From assembly GCA_964392985.1 (NCBI GenBank), contig CAYMSF010000009.1, positions 21,728-85,727 on the forward strand: a stretch of 64,000 nt of DNA. Reading direction: 5' to 3'. The notes beneath the pieces were generated by a model that worked only from the letters and a program-made list of their open reading frames with translations, was not told the DNA's origin and ran no database searches. Below are positions 1 to 10,150 of the stretch, in pieces. Within the stretch, counting starts at the first letter, position 1. Every line of letters begins with the position of its first letter. The DNA comes from CAYMSF01 sp964392985 (GTDB lineage Bacteria; Verrucomicrobiota; Lentisphaeria; Victivallales; Victivallaceae). The position numbers and the translations under genes were made by a program.

Positions 1-1
1 A

Positions 2-622
2 ATTGGTCATTGTGGTACACTTGACCCTGCAGCAACAGGCCTCTTAGTGGTAGTCATCGGCAAATTCACAAAATTAAGTGAAAAATTCAGCGGAGAAGAC
101 AAAACTTACGAATCAGTCATTTTATTCGGGGTTGAAACAGATTCACTGGACATGGACGGGAAGATAACAACCAGTAACGATGTCAAGGAAATAGACGAGT
201 GTAAAGTTAGAAATATAATAAATGGATTTACAGGCATCAGTGAGCAAATACCACCAATGGTTTCTGCCATAAAACAAAACGGCAAAAGACTATATTCCTT
301 AGCACGGCAGGGAATTGAAGTTGAACGTGAACCACGCACAATTAACATTCAACAAATTGACATAAACGAAATCTACCCTCCATATGCTAAAATTACCGTC
401 AAATGTTCAAAAGGAACCTATATTCGGGTTCTATGTTCAGACATTGGCAAGAAGGTTGGTTGCGGTGCAGTATTATACGCTCTTCGCCGGACTCAAAGCG
501 GAATCTTTAAACTTTGTGATGCAATCACTATTGATACTTTAAAAACATGGTCACAAAATGATTTAAGCAATCAAATGCAAAAAATTCTGTTAGATAATAT
601 CGCTATTCATCAAGGCAAATGA
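2..622 (+). CDS. truB: tRNA pseudouridine(55) synthase TruB, 5'-truncated by window edge
   Basis: Isomerises U55 to pseudouridine in the T-loop of tRNAs. The reading frame is open from base 2, so the true start lies left of the window. The first residues read GHCGTLDPAATGLL, the TruB catalytic motif; the Asp of LDP (bases 23-25) is the nucleophile. Later family segments are visible, including the KCSKGTYIRVLCSDIG stretch. About 206 residues are present, so the complete protein would be near 250 residues, shorter than enzymes with a full C-terminal PUA domain. It converges on the next gene with only 6 bases between them. The GTG at base 47 is not the real start, because the catalytic motif lies upstream of it. 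Confidence 0.95.
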   Translation: MGHCGTLDPAATGLLVVVIGKFTKLSEKFSGEDKTYESVILFGVETDSLDMDGKITTSNDVKEIDECKVRNIINGFTGISEQIPPMVSAIKQNGKRLYSLARQGIEVEREPRTINIQQIDINEIYPPYAKITVKCSKGTYIRVLCSDIGKKVGCGAVLYALRRTQSGIFKLCDAITIDTLKTWSQNDLSNQMQKILLDNIAIHQGK

Positions 623-628
623 CCAACG

Positions 629-2173
629 TCAATTTTGAAAAACATTTCCCGTTTTGTTACGGCAAAAAAGAAAAATACCGTCCTGTTTAAAAACACATGT
701 ATAGTCTTTAGAACGGATTAATTCTGAAAAACGGCGACTGACCTGGTCAATGTCCAAACCAATAGATGTTCTGGCATCAAACAAGTACATGTCACATTTT
801 TCCGGTCCTGGCAACCGGTAAACTTGATTAGTGCGCAGAAAATAAACACCAAGATTATTCTGTGTTGCAATAGAACACCCTGCAGGAATTTGTTTCCGCA
901 ATTCATGAAACAACATAGCGTGTTCCAGATCAAACAATTTAAAATTATGCAACGGCATAGATAACAAACCAATTTGATATTCCGGAACATATTTATGAAT
1001 ATAATTATGGTATGTTACAAAAGGCAGATCACAAAAACAAATATGGACCATTACCATTAACCATAAGGCACTGCGAATCCAAATTTTATATATAATCCTA
1101 TATCGTGATTTGCACCAGAATCTCAAGGTTCTCAATCCATACAAAGCAGCAATGGGCGTCACCGCAATTACCGCGGAACTATAGTGACTCATCAAATATT
1201 GTTGATGCGGGAATGTCGTGCAAAATTGAATAAAAACTACCGGACATAACAACAGAACAAAAACACGCCAATTAAGTAAAGGCAATAAAGCAAACGGTAG
1301 CAATACACTTAATAAAACCATCAGTGAGGTAACTGAAAAACACCGGGAAATAACAAACAAAAAATTATTTACCGATCCGTAAAAACTTCCATCAAGTATT
1401 TGCGGGAACCGGCTGTAATGTTGATAATTTGCCCCGATTGTCATAGGGAACCATATCTTAATAATTAATAGTCCCCACAATATTCCAGCAGCGATTAGAA
1501 TAGCGCCATAATTTCTGGTTTTACGTTTTAACAATAATAATAAACCAGTTGCGGCTACTGGTATAATGAAGTCCTCTTTTATCATAGGGATACAAACCAT
1601 AATGACACAAAACAACGTCATTTTTCTCTTTATAAATGCCAGCCACGCACTGAAAAAAAACAGTGGGAAGATGCATTCGATATGAAAATCATAAAGTACA
1701 ATCCGTGAATAATATGGATTGAGAAGATACATCAAAGTCAGAAGTATGGGAACACTTGAGCTGCGAAAATACCGCTGTGTGATGAAAAATAAGGGAACGG
1801 CAGCCAGGCACATCAATAATGATTGAAAAATTATTAAAATAAACGGACTGTCAAACAACCAATATAATGGGGCGATTAGCAATATTGCCGGGGAAAAATG
1901 GTCAAATGGTCCGCGAAAATCATACATAAAACCTTTACCTGATATGGTATTATGTAACATTGAATCATAAATCCCGAAGTCCCAAAGTCCGAAATATAAT
2001 GCATAATATTTTAAAATACCCAAACCTGAATACACTACGAATACAACAGCAATAGATGAATAAATAATGATAGAGATGGTACGCGATGACAGTTTAGGTC
2101 TGGAACGCCAGCATAAAATGGTTGGGATTATCGTAGCAAAAACTGCAATTAGTACTGCTGAAAAATAACTCAC
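629..2173 (-). CDS. DUF2079 family multi-pass membrane protein
   Basis: A 514-residue hydrophobic protein with about ten predicted membrane spans and a C-terminal soluble tail. Residues about 60-110 carry the DUF2079 pattern: an aromatic-rich loop with WDFGIYDSMLHN, then a DHFSP segment and ILLIAPLYWLFDSP. DUF2079 proteins resemble GT-C-fold membrane glycosyltransferases (an N-terminal loop with acidic residues and many spans), but their substrates are not established. The first residues form a clean membrane anchor, supporting this ATG. It is transcribed away from the next gene and converges with truB, so it looks monocistronic. A role in envelope polysaccharide or lipid glycosylation is inference. 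Confidence 0.75.
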   Translation of the reverse strand: MSYFSAVLIAVFATIIPTILCWRSRPKLSSRTISIIIYSSIAVVFVVYSGLGILKYYALYFGLWDFGIYDSMLHNTISGKGFMYDFRGPFDHFSPAILLIAPLYWLFDSPFILIIFQSLLMCLAAVPLFFITQRYFRSSSVPILLTLMYLLNPYYSRIVLYDFHIECIFPLFFFSAWLAFIKRKMTLFCVIMVCIPMIKEDFIIPVAATGLLLLLKRKTRNYGAILIAAGILWGLLIIKIWFPMTIGANYQHYSRFPQILDGSFYGSVNNFLFVISRCFSVTSLMVLLSVLLPFALLPLLNWRVFVLLLCPVVFIQFCTTFPHQQYLMSHYSSAVIAVTPIAALYGLRTLRFWCKSRYRIIYKIWIRSALWLMVMVHICFCDLPFVTYHNYIHKYVPEYQIGLLSMPLHNFKLFDLEHAMLFHELRKQIPAGCSIATQNNLGVYFLRTNQVYRLPGPEKCDMYLFDARTSIGLDIDQVSRRFSELIRSKDYTCVFKQDGIFLFCRNKTGNVFQN

Positions 2174-2425
2174 AACTGTTTACCTTTATTATTGATTTCA
2201 CAAATCAACTTTAAAGATATACATATTCATTAATATTTGCAAACTTTCTGAGTTTATAACTTCGATTTATTCAACGCAATAATCTAAACAACCGCTTGAT
2301 TTATAGTATTTTCCAGCTAAATTATGTGTTTATTATATTCTAGCTGGATGTGTGGTTTGTGGGTTAGTTTCCATGGCCATTCCCGTCAAGCAATTCAAAA
2401 CAATCAACTATTTCCGGAGGATTAC

Positions 2426-3043
2426 ATGAATAAATTGGTAGTATTATTGGTAGCTGTTTTTTGCAGTATTAGTATTCAAGCGCAAGAACTTTCTCAAAAT
2501 GCGATACCAACCAAACCGGTTGATGAAAAAAGTAAGCAACTTGCAGAAAAATTATTGATAGCAACCAAGGTCGATGAGAATATAACCCGGACGATGGCAG
2601 CGATAAAAAAATCCCAGATGGCGGCGTTGTCCAAACAATTTACAGGTGCGCAACTGCAAAATGCCGGAGAAATTTCTGAGGCAGTCGGGGCAATAATGGA
2701 AAAAGAATTGTGCTGGGATAAATTAAAAGAACCACTTGTAAACACTTATGCGGAAGCTTTCAGTGCGGAAGAACTCGAAGCACTGATTAAATTTTACGAA
2801 TCCCCAATCGGACGAAAAATAGTTGAGAAACAACCGGAACTGCAACGTAAATCTATAATGATGATGCAACGCATCTTCATGCAAATAGCACCTAAAATAA
2901 CGAATATCACAAAAGAACTTATTGAAAAACAAAAGGCTTCTGTGATTGCAGCGCAAAAAGCTATCGGAACGACCGTCCCGATTAAACCAGTTGACTCGAC
3001 GGTTAAAACACCGGATATTAACACGCCGGCGCCAGCGAAATAG
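2426..3043 (+). CDS. DUF2059-like secreted protein
   Basis: A 205-residue protein with an N-terminal signal peptide (MNKLVVLLVAVFCSISIQAQ, cleavage likely after SIQA). The central region of about residues 50-150 has the DUF2059 pattern: paired helices followed by a segment resembling EELEALIKFYESPIGRKIVEK. The C-terminus is low-complexity, rich in Pro, Lys and Thr. The start is set at 2426 because GGAGG lies just upstream; an upstream in-frame start at 2324 would add 34 residues ahead of an intact signal peptide. DUF2059 proteins are periplasmic and of unknown function. Confidence 0.75.
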   Translation: MNKLVVLLVAVFCSISIQAQELSQNAIPTKPVDEKSKQLAEKLLIATKVDENITRTMAAIKKSQMAALSKQFTGAQLQNAGEISEAVGAIMEKELCWDKLKEPLVNTYAEAFSAEELEALIKFYESPIGRKIVEKQPELQRKSIMMMQRIFMQIAPKITNITKELIEKQKASVIAAQKAIGTTVPIKPVDSTVKTPDINTPAPAK

Positions 3044-3152
3044 GAGTGTTCTCTCTACTCATTAATAAGTAATATACGTCATGTAATGATGTATGATATC
3101 GGTTTATAGCGTAATCTGTGGTAAATATCAAATAATAAAATATCGCAATAAT

Positions 3153-3629
3153 ATGACTGAAAAAAAAACTACATTACGCAGGGTAATTTCCGGCGGACAA
3201 ACCGGGGTTGACCGTGCCGCACTTGATGCCGCAATGACATGCGGATTTAATACCGGCGGTTGGTGTCCGAAAGGAAGACAAGCTGAGGACGGGATAATTC
3301 CAGAGAAATATCCGCTGAAAGAAACCAAGTCTTCGCTCTATCAGGAACGGACAAGACTTAATGTCAAAGACTCGGAAGGAACTCTTTTGCTTTGCACCAG
3401 CGAATGTTCAGGTGGAACAGAACGCACTCGTATTGATGCTGAGAAACTGCACAAAAAATATTTAATTCTTAATCCAAACGATGCAGATGCGGAAAGCAAA
3501 CTTTCAACATTTATTCAAACAAATAAGTTACGCGTATTGAATGTAGCCGGACCAAGAGAAAGTTCATCCCCTGGAATTTATCTAACTGCATTCAATTTCT
3601 TAACAAAATTCTTGAGCGGTATAAAATGA
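3153..3629 (+). CDS. Putative molybdenum carrier / YpsA-related Rossmann-like protein
   Basis: A 158-residue protein of the 'putative molybdenum carrier' family (related to the SLOG/YpsA and lysine-decarboxylase-like Rossmann folds). The N-terminus reads RVISGGQTGVDRAALDAA, the family nucleotide-binding loop, followed by GGWCPKGRQAEDGIIPEKYPL and the later SGGTERT segment, both typical of the family. The biochemical role is not proven; the molybdenum label comes from family naming. An upstream in-frame start at 3093 is possible, but the conserved region begins only nine residues after 3153. Its stop overlaps the start of the next gene by 4 bases (ATGA), so the two are probably translationally coupled. 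Confidence 0.75.
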   Translation: MTEKKTTLRRVISGGQTGVDRAALDAAMTCGFNTGGWCPKGRQAEDGIIPEKYPLKETKSSLYQERTRLNVKDSEGTLLLCTSECSGGTERTRIDAEKLHKKYLILNPNDADAESKLSTFIQTNKLRVLNVAGPRESSSPGIYLTAFNFLTKFLSGIK

Positions 3630-4465
3630 ATTGCTGGGATATTAATAAATTATTACCATTGCTGAAAAAATGCGGTGATATTGCTTTGAAGCATTATGGC
3701 AATCCCACGTTAGAAATAAAAAGTGACAACACCGTTGTAACGCTGGCAGACAAAGAAATCGAACAACTGCTTGCGCTTGAGTTTGATCGCCCCGAGGAAT
3801 CTGTTTATTTATTGGGTGAGGAAACGATTAAATCCCGGGATATAGAATATTTGAATAATGCCTTGCACCAAACATGCTGGATTGTTGACCCGATAGATGG
3901 CACTGCGCCATACTCAATTCACCTGCCGGTATGGGGAATTTCAATCGCATATATGAAGAATGGCATCATTAGTGAGGGAGCACTATATTCTCCAGCAACC
4001 GGCGAATTGACAATCACCTCTGGCAATACAGTTTTTGCCACGAAAAACTCATTAATTGCCACTGATTTGATTCCTTTTCATGGTGTTAAAAAGTTAGCTG
4101 ACAAACATGGAATCATCGGCATATCTCAGCATACTGCGAAAAAAGCAATTATCAATCTGACCAATCAAGTATTTGCCTGGAGCGGTTGCGTCGCGTCATT
4201 TCAACATCTGATCTCCGGTAAATTGCTTGGTTATATCGTTGGCGCAAAACTTTGGGATATCGCAGGCGCATTGCCGATTATGGAAAAGTTGGGGTTTTAC
4301 ATTATCGGCAACAACGGCAAAGACGTTACGACAAATATCAAAGATGGTTCCTTCAATTTGGAATTGAATAGTGACCGATGCTGGGATTTGAACGGTTATG
4401 CAATAGCAGCCTCAGAGTTATCTGTTATTGAATATATTAATAATAATTTGGAATTAAAAATATAA
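3626..4465 (+). CDS. Inositol monophosphatase / CysQ-like phosphatase
   Basis: A 279-residue member of the Mg2+-dependent, Li+-sensitive sugar-phosphatase superfamily (inositol monophosphatase, histidinol phosphatase, 3'-phosphoadenosine nucleotidase). Visible metal-site motifs are LLGEET (first acidic cluster), WIVDPIDGTAPY (the D-P-I-D-G-T core) and LWDIAGALPIMEKLG (the W-D-x-A-G motif). The exact substrate cannot be read from sequence. It overlaps the preceding gene by 4 bases, and rimO starts 5 bases after its stop. Confidence 0.85.
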   Translation: MNCWDINKLLPLLKKCGDIALKHYGNPTLEIKSDNTVVTLADKEIEQLLALEFDRPEESVYLLGEETIKSRDIEYLNNALHQTCWIVDPIDGTAPYSIHLPVWGISIAYMKNGIISEGALYSPATGELTITSGNTVFATKNSLIATDLIPFHGVKKLADKHGIIGISQHTAKKAIINLTNQVFAWSGCVASFQHLISGKLLGYIVGAKLWDIAGALPIMEKLGFYIIGNNGKDVTTNIKDGSFNLELNSDRCWDLNGYAIAASELSVIEYINNNLELKI

Positions 4466-4469
4466 AATT

Positions 4470-5849
4470 ATGAGCAGAACACAAAAAACTAACCGTAGTA
4501 CCCGACGTAATATTTTTATTGTCAGTTTGGGTTGCCCAAAAAATTTTGTAGACACGGAGGTTATTGCCGGACATCTGATAACGGCAAATTGGGGAATAAC
4601 CCTGTCAGAATCTGATGCTGATGCATATCTGATTAACACCTGTGCATTCATCCAACCGGCACGCGATGAAGCATCTGAAGCAATTGAAAATGCAATAAAG
4701 TGGAAATCACACAAACCGGCACGACGACGTATTATTATTTGTGGCTGTCTAATCCAATGGGACAAAGAATTAACGTTCAAAAACAAGTTTCCACAAGTTG
4801 ATTTATGGGCCGGAATAGATTTCATTCCTAAAATAGGCCATGCCCTTAATGAACTTTTTCAAACAATTGCGCTTGATGTTGAACCCCAAACGCATAATTG
4901 TGAACCGGCGTTCCTGTATGATGAAAAAATGCCGAGACTCAAACTTACGTTGCCGCATATCGGTTATCTTAAGATAGCCGAAGGGTGCAATAACTGTTGC
5001 ACCTATTGTACAATTCCATCTATCCGTGGCAAGTTGCACAGTCGCAGCATTGCTTCAGTAAAACAGGAAACAACCGATCTCCTCCGTAGCGATACAAAGG
5101 AATTGATGATAATAGCTCAAGATGTAACTGCTTTTGGTCAAGATCATCGTGATTTGATGGAAACGTTGGCTGGATTATTGCGGGAACTGGATAATTTTGA
5201 TGGCAAATACTGGTTAAGGTTAATGTATACCCACCCGGCTCATTTTACCGATGAACTGATTAACGTGATTGCCACAGCAAAACACGTCATCCCTTATATC
5301 GATATGCCGATTCAACATATTGATGACTTTATCCTTAATAAAATGAAGCGGCAGATAAATGGGGAAGGAATTCGAAAACTCCTGAAAAAACTCCGGCAAG
5401 CAATTCCTGAAATTGCGATTCGAACTACACTGATTACCGGCCTGCCTTATGAAGGAGAAACTGAATTTTTGAAGCTTGTAGAACTGGTTGAAGAACAAAA
5501 ATTCCATCGGCTTGGCGTCTTCCCATATTACCCGGAAACGGGGACGCCTGCGGCGACGATGCCTCGCCCTGCAACAGAAATAGCGACAGAACGCGCCGAA
5601 CAGTTACTTAAAATACAAGCAAAAATTTCATTAAAACGCAATCATTCACTTGCCGGGGAAAAAATTGATGTTATTGTTGATAGTGTAAATGATGAATATG
5701 CAATCGGACGAACTTATATGGATGCACCGGAGATTGATAACCGGGTGATTATTAGAAAGCCCGGCAGATTGAAGTGTGGCAAATTTGCTCGTGTTATTAT
5801 AACCGGTGGCAGTGAATATGACCTTGAAGCTAAATTAAGCAGGGATTGA
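4470..5849 (+). CDS. rimO: Ribosomal protein S12 (Asp89) methylthiotransferase RimO
   Basis: A radical SAM enzyme that methylthiolates an aspartate of ribosomal protein S12. The N-terminal UPF0004 domain (about residues 14-110) contains SLGCPKNFVDTE and INTCAFI with cluster cysteines. The radical SAM core (about 155-380) has EGCNNCCTYCTIPSIRG, giving the C-x3-C-x2-C [4Fe-4S] motif. A TRAM domain closes the protein (about 390-455). The length of 459 matches RimO, and the PKN...E motif separates it from MiaB. It sits between the phosphatase and pgsA with gaps of 4-5 bases, so they are probably co-transcribed. Confidence 0.93.
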   Translation: MSRTQKTNRSTRRNIFIVSLGCPKNFVDTEVIAGHLITANWGITLSESDADAYLINTCAFIQPARDEASEAIENAIKWKSHKPARRRIIICGCLIQWDKELTFKNKFPQVDLWAGIDFIPKIGHALNELFQTIALDVEPQTHNCEPAFLYDEKMPRLKLTLPHIGYLKIAEGCNNCCTYCTIPSIRGKLHSRSIASVKQETTDLLRSDTKELMIIAQDVTAFGQDHRDLMETLAGLLRELDNFDGKYWLRLMYTHPAHFTDELINVIATAKHVIPYIDMPIQHIDDFILNKMKRQINGEGIRKLLKKLRQAIPEIAIRTTLITGLPYEGETEFLKLVELVEEQKFHRLGVFPYYPETGTPAATMPRPATEIATERAEQLLKIQAKISLKRNHSLAGEKIDVIVDSVNDEYAIGRTYMDAPEIDNRVIIRKPGRLKCGKFARVIITGGSEYDLEAKLSRD

Positions 5850-5853
5850 ATTT

Positions 5854-6453
5854 ATGAAGTATAATGTCCCAAATGCATTGACAGTTGGCAGGATTGTCAT
5901 AGTTTTTATTTTCCTGATTCTTGCCAATATCAGTGAGAATGCCTATATTTCGGCAAATTCAATACATATTATACGAATTATTGCCTATGTCCTTGCTATA
6001 CTGGCGGGAATAACAGATATTCTTGACGGTTATATTGCAAGGAAATATAACCAAATCACCGATTTCGGAGCATTAATGGATCCGCTTGCTGATAAGGTTT
6101 TTGTTACTGCAGCAATGCTGATGATGGTAGAGTTTAATTATATGCCGGCATGGATTGCAGTAGTCGTTATTACAAGGGAATTTCTAGTTACCGGTCTCAG
6201 AATGTTGGCTATTCAAAAAGGACAGGTTATTTCTGCAGACCGCTGGGGAAAACTTAAAACGGCGTTGCAAATGCTTATGCTGGCCATTGCCGGTGCTTCA
6301 TGGGTAGGAATGTTTGACATACGTCGAGACATTTTCTACGGCATCAACATATCACTTATTTGGACATTTTTTCTGTGGGGTATCGTTATTATAACCACAT
6401 TTTCCGGTATTGGTTATTTTGTCCGCCACCGCAATCTCTTCGATAATCGCTAA
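5854..6453 (+). CDS. pgsA: CDP-diacylglycerol-glycerol-3-phosphate 3-phosphatidyltransferase
   Basis: Makes phosphatidylglycerophosphate, the committed step to phosphatidylglycerol and cardiolipin, at the inner membrane. The 199-residue protein has four to six membrane spans and the complete CDP-alcohol phosphatidyltransferase signature, D-x2-D-G-x2-A-R-x8-G-x3-D-x3-D, starting at DILDGYIAR (about residue 53) and ending with DPLADK. The ATG lies 4 bases after the rimO stop. The rimO-pgsA order is a recurring arrangement in bacteria. Confidence 0.93.
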   Translation: MKYNVPNALTVGRIVIVFIFLILANISENAYISANSIHIIRIIAYVLAILAGITDILDGYIARKYNQITDFGALMDPLADKVFVTAAMLMMVEFNYMPAWIAVVVITREFLVTGLRMLAIQKGQVISADRWGKLKTALQMLMLAIAGASWVGMFDIRRDIFYGINISLIWTFFLWGIVIITTFSGIGYFVRHRNLFDNR

Positions 6454-6548
6454 CAGGGTTATAATGGTTTGAAAGATTAAAATAATCAATCGCCAGCAAT
6501 CCATTTGTAAAACTGTACCGATTCAACCTGTTTTCGCTATATCTGGAA

Positions 6549-8567
6549 TCAAAATATTTTTTTCAGGACAATTACCGTCCTTGAAGGAAGATAAATCTTC
6601 AAGCGGTTATGAATGTTTTTACCAATTTTTTCGATATTAGTGAAGTAATGTTGACCTGGAGTAATCCTGGCATGCCCGCCAAATTCAATTGCGTCAGAAT
6701 CCAATTCCAAGGTGTATTCACCAGGTAAAACTTCACAGGGATAATCAACATAAGAATTTTCTTGATGAAAGTTAAAAAAGAAAAAAAGACCGGAACGTTC
6801 AAAGAAAATAATTTTCTTATCCTCATTCAACGCGATAATTTGCGTCACTCCACCGCCAATTAAATTATTTGCTGAAGCCATTATCAAAATCGCCCGATCA
6901 AAATTACCAAGTTGACCATAACGCAACTCTTTATTATCTTTTAGCGACCATTGCCTTCTGGCGTAATGATATGACCAATCATTCCCCTGACGCGGAAAAT
7001 CTACCCATTCCGGATGCCCGAATTCATTGCCAATAAAATTAAGATAACCATTCCCGGCCGAGGCCAGAGTTATCAGGCGTACCATTTTGTGAATGGCAAC
7101 AGCTCTTTCAATTTTATAATTATTCATGTCAATCCGCATGGCATGATACATATCGGCACCGGCGAGCCGGAATATTACAGTCTGACCACCGACAATGGAC
7201 TGGTCATGACACTCTACATAACTAATGGTTTTTTCATCTTTACGGCGGTTATTCAATTCGTGCCACAGACCGGACATACTCCAATTTTCATCTTTTGTGT
7301 CAAACAGTTTGAACCAATAATCGGTTACCCCCATGGCAAGACGATAGTCAAAACCGCAACCGCAATGCTCAATCGGGGCTGCCAAACCAGGCATACCGCT
7401 GACATCTTCAGCGATGGTTAATGCCGCAGGATTAACCTCATGAATCACTTTATTTGCAAGCGTAAGATAAACTACCGCATCCTCATCAATCTGATTACCA
7501 AAATAGTCGGCATAAGTAGTGAAAGCATGCCCCAGGCCATGATGCAGATAAAGCATACTGGTAATACCATCAAACCGGAATCCGTCAAGATGATACTCGT
7601 CAAGCCAGAAACGACAGTTTGACAGGAGAAAATGTAATACTTCAGGTTTAGCATAATTAAAACAATAAGAATCCCAGGCAGAATGTTCACCTCGTGCACC
7701 GTCATGAAAATATTGATACCGTGTCCCGTCAAATTTTCCAAGACCTTCAGATTCATTGCGGACAGCATGTGAATGGACAATGTCAATAATAACCCGCAAA
7801 CCATGAGCATGTGCAACGTCAACTAATTCTTTAAATTCTTCCGGCGTGCCAAAACGTGATGATGCCGCAAAAAAATTAGAAACATGGTATCCGAATGAAC
7901 CGTAATAGGGATGTTCCATAATTGCCATCAACTGAATTGTATTATAACCGGCAGTAGCGATTCGTGGTACAATTTCATCTTTAAACTGCCGGTATGAAGA
8001 CACACCCGCGAATTCACGTGACATGCCGATATGAGCTTCATATATTAATGGTTCATAAATTTTGGGTACCGGGTTGGGATTGCGCCAGAGATAAGGATGT
8101 TCAGGTAACCATACCTGAGCATTAAAAATATTCGTTGTCGTATCTTGAACTACTCTTCTGGCATATGCAGGGATACGACTTCCTGAACCGTTCCTCCAAT
8201 GGATATTCAAACGGTAAAGCATTCCGTGATTCAATGATTTTGCCGGTAATTTTATTTCCCAGACACCATTTTTGTCAATTTGTGTCAAAGAAAACTGCGG
8301 GATTTCATGCCATGCAGAAAAATCGCCAATTAGAAAAATTTCAGTTGCGTTTGGAGCCCACTCACGAAAAATCCATTCACCGTCTCTGAAATGCAATCCG
8401 AAATATTCATGACCTGAAGAATAATCAGCCAAAGACTGTTTATCGCCAGTCAACTTCGATTCGATTGCTTTGACCCGGGCAGAACGTTCATTGAGTTTTG
8501 GCAGAAAAGGTTTGAGCCATGAGTCATAATGAAGCTTTAAGGGAGTGTTTGGCTGGCGTCTAAGCAT
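6549..8567 (-). CDS. glgB: 1,4-alpha-glucan branching enzyme, GH13_8 (eukaryote-like) type
   Basis: Forms alpha-1,6 branches in glycogen. The 672-residue protein has an N-terminal CBM48-type beta domain (about 40-150), the GH13 barrel (about 160-560) and a C-terminal beta domain. Catalytic residues can be read: nucleophile D333 in GFRFDGI, acid/base E387 in AEDVSG, and transition-state Asp D455 in ECHDQS. Segments such as FGHPEWVDFPRQGN are typical of subfamily GH13_8 (plant/animal type) rather than the GH13_9 enzymes of enterobacteria. It is last in the glgP-glgA-glgB set, starting 26 bases after the glgA stop. Confidence 0.92.
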   Translation of the reverse strand: MLRRQPNTPLKLHYDSWLKPFLPKLNERSARVKAIESKLTGDKQSLADYSSGHEYFGLHFRDGEWIFREWAPNATEIFLIGDFSAWHEIPQFSLTQIDKNGVWEIKLPAKSLNHGMLYRLNIHWRNGSGSRIPAYARRVVQDTTTNIFNAQVWLPEHPYLWRNPNPVPKIYEPLIYEAHIGMSREFAGVSSYRQFKDEIVPRIATAGYNTIQLMAIMEHPYYGSFGYHVSNFFAASSRFGTPEEFKELVDVAHAHGLRVIIDIVHSHAVRNESEGLGKFDGTRYQYFHDGARGEHSAWDSYCFNYAKPEVLHFLLSNCRFWLDEYHLDGFRFDGITSMLYLHHGLGHAFTTYADYFGNQIDEDAVVYLTLANKVIHEVNPAALTIAEDVSGMPGLAAPIEHCGCGFDYRLAMGVTDYWFKLFDTKDENWSMSGLWHELNNRRKDEKTISYVECHDQSIVGGQTVIFRLAGADMYHAMRIDMNNYKIERAVAIHKMVRLITLASAGNGYLNFIGNEFGHPEWVDFPRQGNDWSYHYARRQWSLKDNKELRYGQLGNFDRAILIMASANNLIGGGVTQIIALNEDKKIIFFERSGLFFFFNFHQENSYVDYPCEVLPGEYTLELDSDAIEFGGHARITPGQHYFTNIEKIGKNIHNRLKIYLPSRTVIVLKKIF

Positions 8568-8593
8568 TGTTTCCTTCCTGGAACAATCACCCG

Positions 8594-10111
8594 TTAATGC
8601 ATGGTAAGCTGGCGTTCAAGCATCTGTTCGTAAATATCTATATATTCTTGTGCAGTGACAGAATGGTTGAATCTTGCCCTTGATTCCTGCATTACTCGAG
8701 AAATTTGTACAGATTTAACTTCCTGTGGCAATTGGTAAAAAGACATTGCCTGGTCGATTGCCCAACGCAAACCTTGAGCATCATAGCTTTTAAAGACAAA
8801 TCCGTTCCCGGTATTATTCGTCATGTCCAAATGTTCAACGGTATCGTGGAGACCACCTGTATCATGAACGACGGAGAGAGAACCATAAATTGGACTAATC
8901 ATTTGCGGCAGACCGCAAGGTTCAAATTTAGACGGCATCAACATAAAATCAGAAGCAGCATAGCCAAGATGAGAAAGAGATTCATCAAACTTACAAACTG
9001 CAACCCTTTTATGCAGATTATGGAACCTGACGATTTCATGAAAATACCGTTCATACGCGCCATTTGCAACAATAGCTACCTGCAATTTATCTTTCCCGTA
9101 ATCCGAAACCAGACGATACAGAATATCAGTCATCAACTGGCATCCCTTCTGAACCGGGTCAAGACGGGAAGGCCAAAAGAAAATCGGGGCAGCCGGATCA
9201 ACCTGCAATCCAGTTTTACGCTGAAAAATAACTTTATTTTCTATTTTTTTTGCAGCATGATTATGATGAGAATACTTAGCCGCAATCATAACATCAGATT
9301 CCGGCAGAAACGTTTCATCCGGAGCGTTCAAGATGCCGCGCGCGCACCCGGAACGTTGCTTACAAGCAATTTCATACTGAATGTTGGAAGGGATGAAAGA
9401 GTGGAATCCTTTAACTATTTCATCCAAAAAAGTCGGGCTGACAGTATTAATAAAATGAGAGGCAAAAATACCACTTGTTAGCATATCAACAGGATTACCG
9501 GAACGACTTTCTTCGTAATTGACAGGCTGGCGTTGAAAATATAGTGAATTCCAAAACTCGGCTGAGTCGATTCCTCGGTCTTCAATATAGTCAAGGGAAA
9601 TTTTTTGGGTATGAATATTATGCACAGTAAAAAGACAAGGGATGCCCATCCGCCTTGCTGCCGCTGGCACCAATCCGGTCATCCAGTCATTACAGTGAAC
9701 CAAGTCGGGAGATACTTTGGGAATAATATTATTAATAATTTCACGTTGAAACGCCAAGGCAAATTTTATGCTGTCTTCATGATAATTGCTATATACAGTA
9801 TCGCGGTAATAAAATGCCCGGTCTTCGGCCAGATGAATTCTGGCATTCGAGAGATTGCTTTTATATACCATCAGTTCACTACTGATCAACTTGCCGATAT
9901 CAATATGAAACATTCTCCGGTAGTGCGGTAAAGCAACATGAACGTCAGCACCCTGTTTAAACAAAGCGGAAACAAGAGAAGCGGAAACGTCGGCCAAGCC
10001 ACCGGCTTTCGCCTGAAGTACATTGGACATGTTACCCATACCCTCAGGCAAATAGGTAATTTCAGGAGTTACAATCAAAATTCTTGGCTTTTGATGATTG
10101 CGTTTTTTCAT
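8594..10111 (-). CDS. glgA: Glycogen/starch synthase, GT5
   Basis: Extends alpha-1,4-glucan from a nucleotide-glucose donor. The 505-residue GT-B protein has an N-terminal GT5 catalytic domain (ILIVTPEITYLP and KAGGLADVSASL) and a C-terminal GT1-like domain with SKFEPCGLPQM and TGGLHDTVE, the donor-binding and catalytic Glu region. The usual K-T-G-G-L motif reads K-A-G-G-L. It is flanked tightly by glgP (39 bases) and glgB (26 bases). No glgC (ADP-glucose pyrophosphorylase) lies nearby, so the donor supply must be encoded elsewhere. Confidence 0.92.
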   Translation of the reverse strand: MKKRNHQKPRILIVTPEITYLPEGMGNMSNVLQAKAGGLADVSASLVSALFKQGADVHVALPHYRRMFHIDIGKLISSELMVYKSNLSNARIHLAEDRAFYYRDTVYSNYHEDSIKFALAFQREIINNIIPKVSPDLVHCNDWMTGLVPAAARRMGIPCLFTVHNIHTQKISLDYIEDRGIDSAEFWNSLYFQRQPVNYEESRSGNPVDMLTSGIFASHFINTVSPTFLDEIVKGFHSFIPSNIQYEIACKQRSGCARGILNAPDETFLPESDVMIAAKYSHHNHAAKKIENKVIFQRKTGLQVDPAAPIFFWPSRLDPVQKGCQLMTDILYRLVSDYGKDKLQVAIVANGAYERYFHEIVRFHNLHKRVAVCKFDESLSHLGYAASDFMLMPSKFEPCGLPQMISPIYGSLSVVHDTGGLHDTVEHLDMTNNTGNGFVFKSYDAQGLRWAIDQAMSFYQLPQEVKSVQISRVMQESRARFNHSVTAQEYIDIYEQMLERQLTMH

Positions 10112-10150
10112 GTTAATCCCGTAGTTCCTTTTGCACCGGAGAAATACCGT

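Noticed and set aside
8705..9481. 258-codon frame antisense to glgA
   Set aside because: Lies wholly inside a strongly supported gene and has no motifs.
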